Of a stretch of 40,632 nt of DNA, positions 21,870 through 29,750 are shown one piece after another. A program made the position numbers and the translations under genes. Source of the DNA: a virus; IMG/VR virus record IMGVR_UViG_3300021963_008590, positions 1 through 40,632 of that record; one strand, written 5' to 3'. Under the pieces are notes generated by a model that did no database searches, had not been told where the DNA came from, and saw only the letters and a list, made by a program, of their open reading frames with translations. Numbering within the stretch: position 1 is the stretch's first letter; every line of letters begins with the position of its first letter.

Positions 21870-22813
21870 TGGTTATTAGGCATTACATAAATTTAGAAAC
21901 AACTGAATTTAGGGTAGTTAATTTAAATTTTGCAATCTATAAATTTTCAGAGTTTAAAGAATTAGTTGAAATATCGGATAAAAAAATCCTTTTAATACAG
22001 GATGACTTTGAAATACTTCCCATATTCAATGATTCAAATGATCCTATAAGAAATGAATGTAATGAATTTATAAAAAATAATTTTGACAAAATTATATTAT
22101 CTGATCAAATTAATTTTCATATAGAAGGTTCTAAATATTTCATATCTAACGGATTTAAAACCCTAAAGATATATCCATATTGCGAAAAGTTCTTTAATAT
22201 GGATTTTAATAAAAATAGATTTAGAGGTCTTTTTTTATCAAACAACGTTAAACACTTTAGAATAAAAATTTTAAATTTTTTATTAAAAAATGATTTTAAT
22301 GAAAAAATTGCGGTGAAATTCAACGCAACCAACTATGATTTATATAAATCAAATAATTTTGAATTTAATATAAACTCCGATATTGATATACCTTATCTTA
22401 ATCAATCATTTTTAAATAATTTTAACGAAATAAAAGAGCCATTATATGATGATGGTATAAACTTATGTGATAAGAACATATCAGTTAAAACATTTGAATA
22501 TTTGGAAAATTGTAAAATTCATATTGGGAGTGAAACTATGGATATGTGTTTTTGTTTTAGTGAAAAAACTTTCCAACCACTTTTAATGGGGTGTATCCCT
22601 GCTCTATTATATTCATTTGATAATCTAATATCTTTAAAAAAATTAGGATTTTGTTTGGATTCTTTTTACTACAAAAACGAAGAGGAATATTTTAAAAAAT
22701 TGTTTGAATTATTGGAAATGACGGATTCTGACTTTCATGATTATTACAATTACCATTTAGAAGGGTTAATCCATAATCATAATCTGTTAAAAAATTTCAT
22801 ATTGAATTATTAA
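21869..22813 (+). CDS. Glycosyltransferase-like protein (EK-motif family, paralogue 3)
   Basis: A 314-residue member of the local EK-motif family. HIGSETMDMCFCFSEKTFQPLLMGCIPALL is followed by LKKLGFCLDSFYY, the same order as in paralogue 2 (EKTFKP-x4-MP, LGKLGFKTF). The likely function is glycosyl transfer, by analogy with GT10/exostosin donor motifs. It has a shorter N-terminal half than its relatives. This is the last gene of the long polycistron. The intergenic stretch after it contains a promoter for the next transcription unit. Confidence 0.55.
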   Translation: MVIRHYINLETTEFRVVNLNFAIYKFSEFKELVEISDKKILLIQDDFEILPIFNDSNDPIRNECNEFIKNNFDKIILSDQINFHIEGSKYFISNGFKTLKIYPYCEKFFNMDFNKNRFRGLFLSNNVKHFRIKILNFLLKNDFNEKIAVKFNATNYDLYKSNNFEFNINSDIDIPYLNQSFLNNFNEIKEPLYDDGINLCDKNISVKTFEYLENCKIHIGSETMDMCFCFSEKTFQPLLMGCIPALLYSFDNLISLKKLGFCLDSFYYKNEEEYFKKLFELLEMTDSDFHDYYNYHLEGLIHNHNLLKNFILNY

Positions 22814-22818
22814 TTTAT

Positions 22819-22849
22819 TTGGTAATTCCACATTTTTTTCGTATCTTCG
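22819..22849 (+). promoter_or_regulatory. Bacteroidota-type promoter before the DNA methyltransferase
   Basis: TTG at 22819-22821 and TATCTTCG at 22842-22849 are separated by 20 bases. They match the Bacteroidota consensus TTG-N17/23-TAnnTTTG with one mismatch. The box is preceded by TTTTTTTCG, which also occurs as TTTTCG at 30696-30700. The start codon of the methyltransferase lies 18 bases downstream. Confidence 0.55.
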
Positions 22850-22867
22850 GATACTAATAAAACTATA

Positions 22868-24427
22868 ATGTCAGAAAAGAAGTATTTTTACGAAAAGTGT
22901 GATTATTTTAATGAACCCCATATCAATTTGAAATATGAAGATGTTCTTAAAATGACACTAAAAGAATTTGAGGATTGGGTAGCGATGTTCAGAAAGACCG
23001 TTGTTGAAGTATGGAACGAAACAGGAGCGCCTCCTCGTATTGGTTCTTCCGAAGCTGAAATCATAGAACAATTCTCTAAACTACAAACATATAAAGTAGA
23101 TAAATTTGAAGAAAAGGATGATGACGGGGATGAAGTAATTTTTAACTTCAATAAATTTGCTACTCCTGTAAACCAATTTTTTCCTGCAATGTATAAGACT
23201 GGTATTGGTGGTTCAACCTATGATAAACCAAAACCATCTATTTACGATATCTTTTGTAAGGATGAATATCTTCCTGAATTTGCAAAACAAATGAGAAGAT
23301 TGACACGACAGGATGCAATGTATCGTTTCTCTAAAACTCTTGCTAAAGGTAACAAAGAACATCATAATTCTCACTTACCAACTGCAAAAGAATGGATTGA
23401 AAAATGGATGAAAGGCGATGTATGGGAAGGACATGATTTTTGTTTAGCGCAAACTGATAGTAGAATTGAATCTTTACCTATTACCGCAGAAGAAGTGAAG
23501 CAATTATACAAAGATGGTGTTATTCAATATAAACACATATCATCTTTGAAAACTGCTAATTGGGGTGAAGATATTGACTCATTGGTTGATTTGGAAAAAC
23601 AACCTATTCAATTAAAGTGGTATCCTTTAGGTCAAACTATTTTCCCCGAAGCAACTGCGGCGTTTAGAATCGGAATGGGAACTCAGGCAGCTGTAAACTT
23701 TCCTCCACTTACTGCGAAGTATTTGTATCAAAGATTTACAAACCATATTAAAGACCAAAAACAAATTAATATCTATGACCCTTCTTCGGGATGGGGTGGT
23801 AGAATATTGGGTGCATTGAGTGTTGATGATAGAAATATTCATTACATTGGAAATGACCCGAATACGGAGAATTATATTGATGAAATAGATAAGACTCGTT
23901 ATGAGTATTTAGCGGAATTTTTTAACTCGCGTATACCAGGTGCAGCAAATCCATTTTGGGGGCATAAAAATACCTATGAGATTTACAGAACAGGAAGTGA
24001 AATTATTAGTGAGCAAGAAGGATTCCAAAAATGGAAAGGTCAATTGGACTTTGTATTTACCTCACCTCCCTATTTTGATAGAGAAAGATATTCAGATGAT
24101 GAAACTCAATCTTATAAGAAATTCGGAAACTACGAAAGTTGGAGAGATGGATTCCTACGACCTACATTAATAACTGCTTATGAATGGCTGCGAAATGATA
24201 GATACATCCTTTGGAATATTGCAGATATTAAAATTGGTAAAAGTTTTTACCCATTGGAGCAGGATTCAATTGATATCCTAACTGAATTGGGTATGGAATA
24301 TCAGGGTAAGATAAAGATGACAATGTCACCAATGACAGGTGTTGATTTATCGAATGTAAAAAATAGTATGAAGATTAATGGTGAGTTTTACAAATACGAA
24401 CCAATATTTATATTTTATAAAAAGTAA
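22868..24427 (+). CDS. DNA N4/N6 amino-methyltransferase-like protein
   Basis: A 519-residue protein. The C-terminal half is a DNA amino-methyltransferase fold: IYDPSSGWGGRILGAL near residue 303 (motif I region), HYIGNDPN after it, and FVFTSPPYFDRERY near residue 398 (motif IV SPPY, the catalytic motif of N4-cytosine and some N6-adenine enzymes). DRYILWNIADIKIG follows. The N-terminal 200 residues are unassigned and may hold the target-recognition part. No cognate restriction gene is adjacent, so it is probably an orphan phage methylase that shields DNA or alters host signals. The stop is 3 bases from the tmRNA. Confidence 0.8.
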   Translation: MSEKKYFYEKCDYFNEPHINLKYEDVLKMTLKEFEDWVAMFRKTVVEVWNETGAPPRIGSSEAEIIEQFSKLQTYKVDKFEEKDDDGDEVIFNFNKFATPVNQFFPAMYKTGIGGSTYDKPKPSIYDIFCKDEYLPEFAKQMRRLTRQDAMYRFSKTLAKGNKEHHNSHLPTAKEWIEKWMKGDVWEGHDFCLAQTDSRIESLPITAEEVKQLYKDGVIQYKHISSLKTANWGEDIDSLVDLEKQPIQLKWYPLGQTIFPEATAAFRIGMGTQAAVNFPPLTAKYLYQRFTNHIKDQKQINIYDPSSGWGGRILGALSVDDRNIHYIGNDPNTENYIDEIDKTRYEYLAEFFNSRIPGAANPFWGHKNTYEIYRTGSEIISEQEGFQKWKGQLDFVFTSPPYFDRERYSDDETQSYKKFGNYESWRDGFLRPTLITAYEWLRNDRYILWNIADIKIGKSFYPLEQDSIDILTELGMEYQGKIKMTMSPMTGVDLSNVKNSMKINGEFYKYEPIFIFYKK

Positions 24428-24430
24428 TAT

Positions 24431-24819
24431 GGGGATGACTCGGATTTGATTATGATGTGAGTTATAATATCACAAGTAGTGGGAAGGTTCTCAAACCACT
24501 TTAATAAAGGAATCAAACAATAAACGCAGAAGAATTATCTTCATTCACCTTCGAAGATGCTATGGCATTCGTTGGTGCGGATTACGCAGTAGCTGCCTAG
24601 TCCAACTCGGGTCGGTGCACATACAACCTAGGAACAGAAGTGTTTACAAAGAGCTGGTTTTTGGTTCAGACTCTAAAAGTTGAACCATCTGAATTTTGTA
24701 GTTTTAGCGGGGAAGTATAAACTACATATTTTTTCCTTTAGAAAAAGGAATAAACTTGTGAAACGTTGGTATTATGATTACTTTATAAGACGTGGGTTCG
24801 AATCCCACCATCTCCACCA
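24431..24819 (+). ncRNA. ssrA: tmRNA (transfer-messenger RNA)
   Basis: A complete one-piece tmRNA of 389 bases. Acceptor stem: GGGGATG at 24431-24437 pairs with CATCTCC at 24809-24815, followed by A and an encoded CCA. The T-arm is GTGGG-TTCGAAT-CCCAC at 24792-24808. Helix 2 is formed by 24464-24476 with 24755-24775 (ATAATATCACAAG with CTTGTG and GGTATTAT). The tag frame begins with resume codon GCA at 24526, after the usual A-rich ATAAAC, and ends at TAG 24598-24600. It encodes 24 residues: AEELSSFTFEDAM (1-13), AFVGAD (14-19) and YAVAA (20-24). Helix 5 (CCTAG with CTAGG) encloses the stop. A hairpin GGTTCA...TGAACC and one at TTCCTTT...AAAGGAA fit later pseudoknots. It rescues stalled ribosomes and tags products for proteolysis. 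It lies inside an operon. Confidence 0.95.
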
Positions 24820-24825
24820 CATAAA

Positions 24826-25509
24826 ATGTTTAATAAGGTATTTACATTCGGGTGTTCCTATTCTTGCTGGAGGCAAGATTTTTATACTGGTTTCGCAGAT
24901 ATTGTTGCTGAACACTATAATTGTTCTTTAGAAAATTGGAGTTCTCCTGGTAATTCGAATGAAGAAATCATTTATGGATTTAATGAAAAATTTTTTAAAA
25001 ATGAAATCTTTGATTCACTTATTTTATTTCAATCTACCCATTTAACAAGAACTGCATATTGGGATACTAGAATAAATGATTTAGTGTCTGTAAAACTTTC
25101 ACAAAATGAATATTGCGATAGATTTTTACAGAGTAATGATGTTAGTAAAACAAAAGATGGTAAATTTATATTCAATGAAAATGAATTTTTTGACCATTAT
25201 TTTTTAAATATACATAATGATTTTTACGAATTTAAAAAATTGTTTTATAATTTATATCATATTCAATCATCTGCATTAACTAAAAATAACAAAATAGTTT
25301 TTTTATATTTCGATGAATTTGTATTACCTTTCGATTTGTTCGATACTTTAAATATTTTTAGACCTGATATGGATTTATCTTCATCGGACTGGGCTAAAAA
25401 AAATAAATTAACCTATTCCGAAACTGATTTTCATTTATCTGAAAGGGGTAATAGAATATATGCAGAAAAATTAATTGATTTTATTAATAAGGATCAAAGT
25501 AAGGAATAA
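24826..25509 (+). CDS. SGNH hydrolase-like protein
   Basis: A 227-residue SGNH protein starting 6 bases after the CCA of the tmRNA. Block I is VFTFGCSYSCW (Ser at GCS), then ENWSSPGNSNEEIIYG as block II/III, and SETDFHLSERGNRIYAEKL as the C-terminal block with Asp and His. It fits the SGNH set of the phage. It must be transcribed with the tmRNA or from within it, since there is no room for another promoter. Its last 26 bases overlap the convergent minus-strand gene. Function beyond hydrolase or acyltransferase is unknown. Confidence 0.7.
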   Translation: MFNKVFTFGCSYSCWRQDFYTGFADIVAEHYNCSLENWSSPGNSNEEIIYGFNEKFFKNEIFDSLILFQSTHLTRTAYWDTRINDLVSVKLSQNEYCDRFLQSNDVSKTKDGKFIFNENEFFDHYFLNIHNDFYEFKKLFYNLYHIQSSALTKNNKIVFLYFDEFVLPFDLFDTLNIFRPDMDLSSSDWAKKNKLTYSETDFHLSERGNRIYAEKLIDFINKDQSKE

Positions 25510-26449
25510 AAGGCCTTTCTATTCCATCTAAATTCATTCTAATAATTTGAGGATGGTTTCTCACATTATCAATTATATTTTCTTTATCGGATTTATTTAG
25601 TTCCGATTGATTTACGATATCAAATATTGGACAATATCCTAGTCTTAAAGTTTTATCTTCAGGTGTTCTGTCGAATTTTGCTAACTTTTCTCTCATATTA
25701 AACATTTCAACCATTCCCTCATGAGTTCTATCAAATAGAGAAAATTGTAAATCAAATTCACCACTTAACAATCTATGTTCTGAAATATTCGATGGGTCTA
25801 TATGGTCATCATCATCTATACAAACTTCTTGCCATGTTTTTCCTAATTGTGCATAATGTAAATACCCCCTACCAAATGCACCATCTAATGTAAACCACTC
25901 ATCGGCTTCTTGTGGTAATTCTACTTTCTGTATTGGAGCTAGTCCATTCATAAAAGTTGTACATATAGTAGCATCACCTCCCATATTCCACTCTTCAATT
26001 TCATGTGAAAGATCATTTAATCCCCTTACGGCGTCAACTAATACCCAATCTTTTTTATCAATTATTTTTTTCCAATATTCCGAAGGTTTCCATACTTGCC
26101 CAATTAATATCTCAAAATGGTGATGTATAATATTATGTACTTCCATAGGATAATCTTCGGTAATTCTATCGGATTCGATAATATGATAATCAAACCAATC
26201 TGAGTTATTAATTAAATCTACACATCTTTTTAGTTTTTCAACTAATATTTTCGGATTTCTAGATGGTAGTTTAAATGCGGCCCATCTGGTTTCTAATTTC
26301 CAACTTGAATCTGAAAGAAGGTCTTTAAGTTTATCAAACCAAAGTTCTGCGATTGGATGAGGCTGTACTTCAAAATTAAGAGAGTATTCTGAAGTTAGTT
26401 TTTTATGGGAATCAAATTGCCCGAAATCTATTTTGAATATTTTTTTCAT
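25484..26449 (-). CDS. Conserved-looking protein of unknown function, sole minus-strand gene
   Basis: A 321-residue acidic protein that I cannot assign. It is rich in Trp, Asp and His, with segments such as HNIIHHHFEILIGQVW, AVRGLNDLSHEIEEW and CIDDDDHIDPSNISEH. The clustered His/Asp/Glu residues could bind metal, but no known active-site pattern is evident. There is no signal peptide or membrane segment. It converges on the SGNH gene (26-base tail overlap) and diverges from the oxygenase gene at 26495 across a short symmetric region. Everything else in the window is on the plus strand, so it must have its own promoter and possibly a different expression time. Confidence 0.7.
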   Translation of the reverse strand: MKKIFKIDFGQFDSHKKLTSEYSLNFEVQPHPIAELWFDKLKDLLSDSSWKLETRWAAFKLPSRNPKILVEKLKRCVDLINNSDWFDYHIIESDRITEDYPMEVHNIIHHHFEILIGQVWKPSEYWKKIIDKKDWVLVDAVRGLNDLSHEIEEWNMGGDATICTTFMNGLAPIQKVELPQEADEWFTLDGAFGRGYLHYAQLGKTWQEVCIDDDDHIDPSNISEHRLLSGEFDLQFSLFDRTHEGMVEMFNMREKLAKFDRTPEDKTLRLGYCPIFDIVNQSELNKSDKENIIDNVRNHPQIIRMNLDGIERPFIPYFDPY

Positions 26450-26497
26450 AAAACAATTAATATAACCGTATATGTATAAGTATATATATTGTTTATG
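26447..26497. promoter_or_regulatory. Symmetric divergent start region
   Basis: The gap between the divergent genes is only 45 bases, and the region is an imperfect inverted repeat. CATAAAACAAT at 26447-26457 mirrors ATTGTTTATG at 26488-26497, so both start codons are part of the symmetry. The AT-rich core CCGTATATGTATAAGTATATATA could hold back-to-back promoters or an operator. No clear TAnnTTTG box is present. Confidence 0.35.
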
Positions 26498-27256
26498 GAA
26501 AAACCTTTTTTTGAATTTGATTTAACCAAAGAACCTTCATTAATAGAAGAATTGGATAAAATGTATGATTTTTGTAATGAAACTCACCGATACACTAAAT
26601 TGATTTTTAGAGGGCCATTTTCAGAATACCAACAAATATTTCCTGATTATGAAAAAAATAGCACGAAGTTTTTTTCATCATACAATGAATTATTAGTGGA
26701 TTATGAAAAAATATCCAATTGGATTACACTTAACGGTGATAAACAAATTGGACAATTTTCATTATATGGGGAATCTTTAAATTGGAATGAATACCCGAAT
26801 ACCTACAATTTTATTTTTTCAAAAATTTTAGAAATATACGGTGAAGATATAATACTTAGAAAAATAAATGAAACTGAATTTCGTATAAAGCAATTAAAAA
26901 TTGATAATCCTTTACTTACAATGTATAAAAAAAATGGAATTTTAATGAGACATACTGATGGTAAATCATTGACAATGGAAAAGCAAAAACTAATAAAGCC
27001 AGCTAATATCTTATTATATCTCAATAAAAACTATAATATTAAGATAGGGGGGAATTTTATAGTAAATGGCGAAACTGTTGCACCTGAATTTGGTAAATTA
27101 TTATTTCTTAATTTTAGAGGTGATAGTGATCCTGAACACGAAGTTTCAATTTTAAATGAAGATATTAATAGAATTGCATTGTTATTTAGTGTAGTTTATA
27201 AAAATTCAGGCGAAAAAGAAATTTGTAAAATTCCAAATAATTTCGTATATTCATAA
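26495..27256 (+). CDS. 2OG-Fe(II) oxygenase F (separate from the main array)
   Basis: A 253-residue protein when started at ATG 26495; an in-frame TTG at 26489 is less likely. The C-terminal half has His153-x-Asp155 in LMRHTDGKS, a strand KIGGNFIVNGE, distal His215 in PEHEVSIL and Arg226 in INRIALLFSVVY. This is a complete 2OG-Fe(II) dioxygenase site. The long N-terminal helical half differs from the compact P4H-like enzymes of the array, so it probably has a different substrate. It stands alone between a minus-strand gene and a metallophosphoesterase, with the next ATG 2 bases after its stop. Confidence 0.7.
   Translation: MEKPFFEFDLTKEPSLIEELDKMYDFCNETHRYTKLIFRGPFSEYQQIFPDYEKNSTKFFSSYNELLVDYEKISNWITLNGDKQIGQFSLYGESLNWNEYPNTYNFIFSKILEIYGEDIILRKINETEFRIKQLKIDNPLLTMYKKNGILMRHTDGKSLTMEKQKLIKPANILLYLNKNYNIKIGGNFIVNGETVAPEFGKLLFLNFRGDSDPEHEVSILNEDINRIALLFSVVYKNSGEKEICKIPNNFVYS
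27223..27253 (+). promoter_or_regulatory. Weak Bacteroidota-type promoter before the metallophosphoesterase
   Basis: TTG at 27223-27225 and CG-TATATTCA at 27244-27253 are separated by 20 bases, as at 22819 and 30678, but the second box has two mismatches to TAnnTTTG. The elements lie in the end of the upstream gene and just before the ATG at 27258, which would leave almost no leader. Reported as a candidate because of the shared spacing and the CGTATnTT core. Confidence 0.25.
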
Positions 27257-27257
27257 T

Positions 27258-28034
27258 ATGAAAATGAGAATAACACACATTAGTGATACACACAATAAGC
27301 ACAAAAAGTTAAACGGAAAACTGCCGGGTGGCGATTTGCTTATTCACAGCGGTGATATCAGTTCATTAGGTAGAGAATCCGAAGTTAAGGATTTTGTTAA
27401 GTGGTTTAATAAAATTGAAGGATACACTAATAAGATTTTTATCGCAGGTAATCACGATATGTCTTTTGATAGCGAAATTCTATTAAGGAATAAATTAGAT
27501 TATTTTGATGGTGGTAGAAATAATTGGGATACACCCGCTTCATTTGGTAAACCACAATGGTTGGATATATTATTAAATTCCGATTTGAATCCTAATGTAT
27601 TCTATTTAGAGAATTCATTTGTTGAATTGGATGGAATAAAAATTTGGGGTTCACCTATCAGCCCATCGTTTGGATATGGTTGGGCGTTCAATGAAGATAG
27701 GGGTGAGGATATTTCCAAAATTTGGGATGGGATTCCGAATGATACTGATATTGTAATTACTCACGGGCCTATCTATGGTTATAGGGATAAAACATATCGT
27801 ACATATGAAAACGTTGGATGTGCTGATTTATTACATAGATTACACGCAGTAAAACCACATTTACATTTTAGTGGGCACATTCACGAAGATTATGGATATG
27901 CTCCTATTCAATATGGAGATTGGAGTGGATATGCATTTAACGGATGTATTTGTACATTGAGCTATGAACCAAACAATAATCCAATTACGTTTGATTACGA
28001 TTTTAGTGAAAGAATTTTAATAGATTTTATATAA
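27258..28034 (+). CDS. Calcineurin-like metallophosphoesterase
   Basis: A 258-residue phosphoesterase with all five metal motifs: HISDTHNKH (Asp10, His12), GGDLLIHSGDISS, IFIAGNHDMSF, IVITHGPIYGY and LHFSGHIHEDYG. The sequence is of the MPPED/239FB-like branch, enzymes with weak cyclic-nucleotide or phosphodiester activity that are widespread in bacteria and phages. It is expected to be cytosolic and to use two divalent metals. It has normal length, starts at ATG 27258 (27264 is an alternative), and ends inside a strong intrinsic terminator. Confidence 0.9.
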   Translation: MKMRITHISDTHNKHKKLNGKLPGGDLLIHSGDISSLGRESEVKDFVKWFNKIEGYTNKIFIAGNHDMSFDSEILLRNKLDYFDGGRNNWDTPASFGKPQWLDILLNSDLNPNVFYLENSFVELDGIKIWGSPISPSFGYGWAFNEDRGEDISKIWDGIPNDTDIVITHGPIYGYRDKTYRTYENVGCADLLHRLHAVKPHLHFSGHIHEDYGYAPIQYGDWSGYAFNGCICTLSYEPNNNPITFDYDFSERILIDFI

Positions 28035-28063
28035 CCCATTGATTTTCAATGGGTTATTTTTTT
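28032..28063 (+). terminator. Intrinsic terminator after the metallophosphoesterase
   Basis: A perfect 10-bp stem, AACCCATTGA with TCAATGGGTT, has a 3-base loop and is followed by A and seven T residues. It begins at the stop codon of the phosphoesterase gene. This is the clearest transcription end in the window. Confidence 0.85.
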
Positions 28064-28082
28064 AAAATATTTCCTCAAATGC

Positions 28083-28113
28083 TTGGAAAATCCAAAATTT
28101 TATCATATCTTTA
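28083..28113 (+). promoter_or_regulatory. Bacteroidota-type promoter
   Basis: TTG at 28083-28085, 20 bases of spacer, then TATCTTTA at 28106-28113 (consensus TAnnTTTG, one mismatch). It sits right after the terminator and 24 bases before the next ATG, where a new transcription unit is expected. Confidence 0.6.
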
Positions 28114-28136
28114 CTATGTAATAAAAGATAAGATAT

Positions 28137-28484
28137 ATGAGAACAATGAACGAAAAATCAGTTAATTATTTGGAAAGTAATCCAGTTGTTAAATCCTTTG
28201 TAGAAGGTGTGAACAAACAAATTGAAGAGTATTACGCAAAATCTCTTCCAAATTTGAAACCCGAATATGTTACCGTTGATGTTGGTAATAAATTTATCCG
28301 ATTGTGGAAGGGTTCAACTTGTTGGGGATTTATCAGTAGAGTAGATGGTGACTTAAAAGGAGCACCGATTAAGAAAGGTGATTTGTTAAAACCGGCGAGT
28401 TGGAAATCACCTGCTAAACATTCGAGAGGTAATATTATGGATGGTACTGCTCGTTATGGTGTGTACGGCCCTCAATATCTTTAA
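28137..28484 (+). CDS. Small phage protein of unknown function
   Basis: A 115-residue basic protein. The N-terminal 40 residues form a probable amphipathic helix (SFVEGVNKQIEEYYAKSL). The rest looks like a small beta domain with Trp and Gly residues (FIRLWKGSTCWGFISR, LLKPASWKSPAKHSRGN, YGVYGPQYL). No catalytic motif is visible. It is the first gene behind its own promoter and so probably an early or middle gene. ATG 28146 is an alternative start. Confidence 0.65.
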   Translation: MRTMNEKSVNYLESNPVVKSFVEGVNKQIEEYYAKSLPNLKPEYVTVDVGNKFIRLWKGSTCWGFISRVDGDLKGAPIKKGDLLKPASWKSPAKHSRGNIMDGTARYGVYGPQYL

Positions 28485-28511
28485 TAAACTTAAAATATAA
28501 AATATAAAATT

Positions 28512-28742
28512 ATGATGAACGGATTAGATATTTCAACATTGAAAAAAATTGAATCGGAATTTGGTTCTTTTGATATCAAACAGGTAATGGGAGGTTCAAA
28601 CGATGTTTACCTGAGATTTGGTTATTGGAGTAGAGTTAATGTTAGTAAATTACAAGAAATTATCGGTAGTGGTATCAACGTAGTTGAGGATGATGATTAC
28701 GATGATGATTGTGGTGATTTGTTTATGTATAGATTAAAATAG
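28512..28742 (+). CDS. Small acidic protein of unknown function
   Basis: A 76-residue protein with a very acidic stretch (VVEDDDYDDDCGD) near the C-terminus, preceded by a short beta-alpha part (LRFGYWSRVNVSKLQEIIG). It is likely co-transcribed with its neighbours and has the leader AAAATATAAAATTATG. Such small acidic phage proteins sometimes act as DNA mimics or inhibitors, but nothing in the sequence shows this here. Confidence 0.55.
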   Translation: MMNGLDISTLKKIESEFGSFDIKQVMGGSNDVYLRFGYWSRVNVSKLQEIIGSGINVVEDDDYDDDCGDLFMYRLK

Positions 28743-28746
28743 AATA

Positions 28747-29205
28747 ATGGAAAAAAAGATTATATGGATTGATATGGATGGTGTTTTGGTAGATTTTGCC
28801 AGACATGTCGAGGAAAGTACATCGAATAATGAATTTTTAAAAATAGCTTACGAAGGGAGATACGACCACATACCTGGTATATTTCGAAACCCTCCTCCAA
28901 TTGAAGGAGCTATTGAAGCAGTTAATAAATTAGCGGAGAGTAATCAATATGAACTCTATATTGCAACTGCAGCGCCGTGGGGTAACCCAATGGCGGCTAT
29001 GGATAAGAGATTTTGGATTGAAGAACATTTCGGTAGATTGTTCCATAAGAAAATGGCTATTACTCACTTAAAAAATATGTTAAAGGGAGATTACCTTATT
29101 GATGATAGAACTGCTAATGGGGCAGGTGATTTTGAAGGTTCTTTAATTCAATTCGGAACTGAAAAATTTCCTAACTGGGATTCAGTTTTAAAACATTTGT
29201 TATGA
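28747..29205 (+). CDS. HAD-family 5'(3')-deoxyribonucleotidase
   Basis: A 152-residue HAD phosphatase of the NT5C type. Motif I is WIDMDGVLVDF (nucleophile Asp and acid/base Asp), motif II region is YIATAAPWGNP with Thr, and motif III/IV is KMAITHLKNMLKGDYLIDDRTANG. The segment GIFRNPPPIEGAIEAVN is typical for the deoxyribonucleotidase subfamily. It removes phosphate from dNMPs, and in phages it may adjust nucleotide pools during host DNA breakdown. Overlaps the lipoprotein gene by 4 bases. Confidence 0.85.
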   Translation: MEKKIIWIDMDGVLVDFARHVEESTSNNEFLKIAYEGRYDHIPGIFRNPPPIEGAIEAVNKLAESNQYELYIATAAPWGNPMAAMDKRFWIEEHFGRLFHKKMAITHLKNMLKGDYLIDDRTANGAGDFEGSLIQFGTEKFPNWDSVLKHLL

Positions 29206-29750
29206 AAAAAATAATTTTAGGTGCTACATTACTTTCAATATTAATTAGTTGTTCTAAAGATGATGAAATAGTACCACTTAAAGAATATTCATTTACAATA
29301 GATTCGGTTCTTACCCAAACAGGTCTTAGGAGTTTACCTCAGGATAATAATGGCTTTTATAGATTAAAATTAGATGTTACCAAAAATCAATCTATACATA
29401 GAATTACAGGTAAGTTTTTAGTAAATGGTAAAGAACCAACACCCTCTGAAAAAGTAGAATGGGAAAGTAATTTGTATTGGCATTTAAAACGAAATGATAC
29501 AATAGCAACAATTACTAAAACCTATATGAATCTTTATAAAGGCCAATTAGACACAATCGTTTTACCGCCTTTAATTGCTAATAAAACTGAATTAGTTCCT
29601 ACCATTAATCCATCTTCTTACAGTGGAAAAAATGGTGAAATTAATATCGTAATTGCTCCAATACTTAGGATGAAGGGTGATACTTTAATTGTACAGGGTT
29701 ACAATTATAATTCAAACCTAAGAAGATTTGTAAAAATAATATTAGACTAA
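29202..29750 (+). CDS. Lipoprotein with Bacteroidota export signal
   Basis: A 182-residue lipoprotein. The signal peptide MKKIILGATLLSILIS is followed by Cys17 (lipobox L-I-S-C) and then Ser-Lys-Asp-Asp-Glu. The K-(D/E)2 pattern just after the Cys is the lipoprotein export signal that sends lipoproteins to the cell surface in Capnocytophaga and related Bacteroidota. The mature part is beta-rich and has no recognisable domain. A phage lipoprotein shown on the host surface could block superinfection, which is a hypothesis. It is ATGA-coupled upstream and followed by a TAATG junction. Confidence 0.8.
   Translation: MKKIILGATLLSILISCSKDDEIVPLKEYSFTIDSVLTQTGLRSLPQDNNGFYRLKLDVTKNQSIHRITGKFLVNGKEPTPSEKVEWESNLYWHLKRNDTIATITKTYMNLYKGQLDTIVLPPLIANKTELVPTINPSSYSGKNGEINIVIAPILRMKGDTLIVQGYNYNSNLRRFVKIILD

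Noticed and set aside
22903-23842. Minus-strand open frames inside the DNA methyltransferase gene
   Set aside because: No recognisable motifs or start context, and the plus-strand frame has strong methyltransferase motifs throughout.
24780-24819. A separate tRNA gene suggested by the T-arm and CCA end
   Set aside because: There is no anticodon arm nearby; the T-arm and acceptor strand pair with the 5' end at 24431 as part of the tmRNA.
24680-24931. Open reading frame of 83 codons across the 3' half of the tmRNA
   Set aside because: It lies mostly inside the tmRNA structure (T-arm and acceptor strand) and runs into the SGNH gene in another frame; it shows no coding character.
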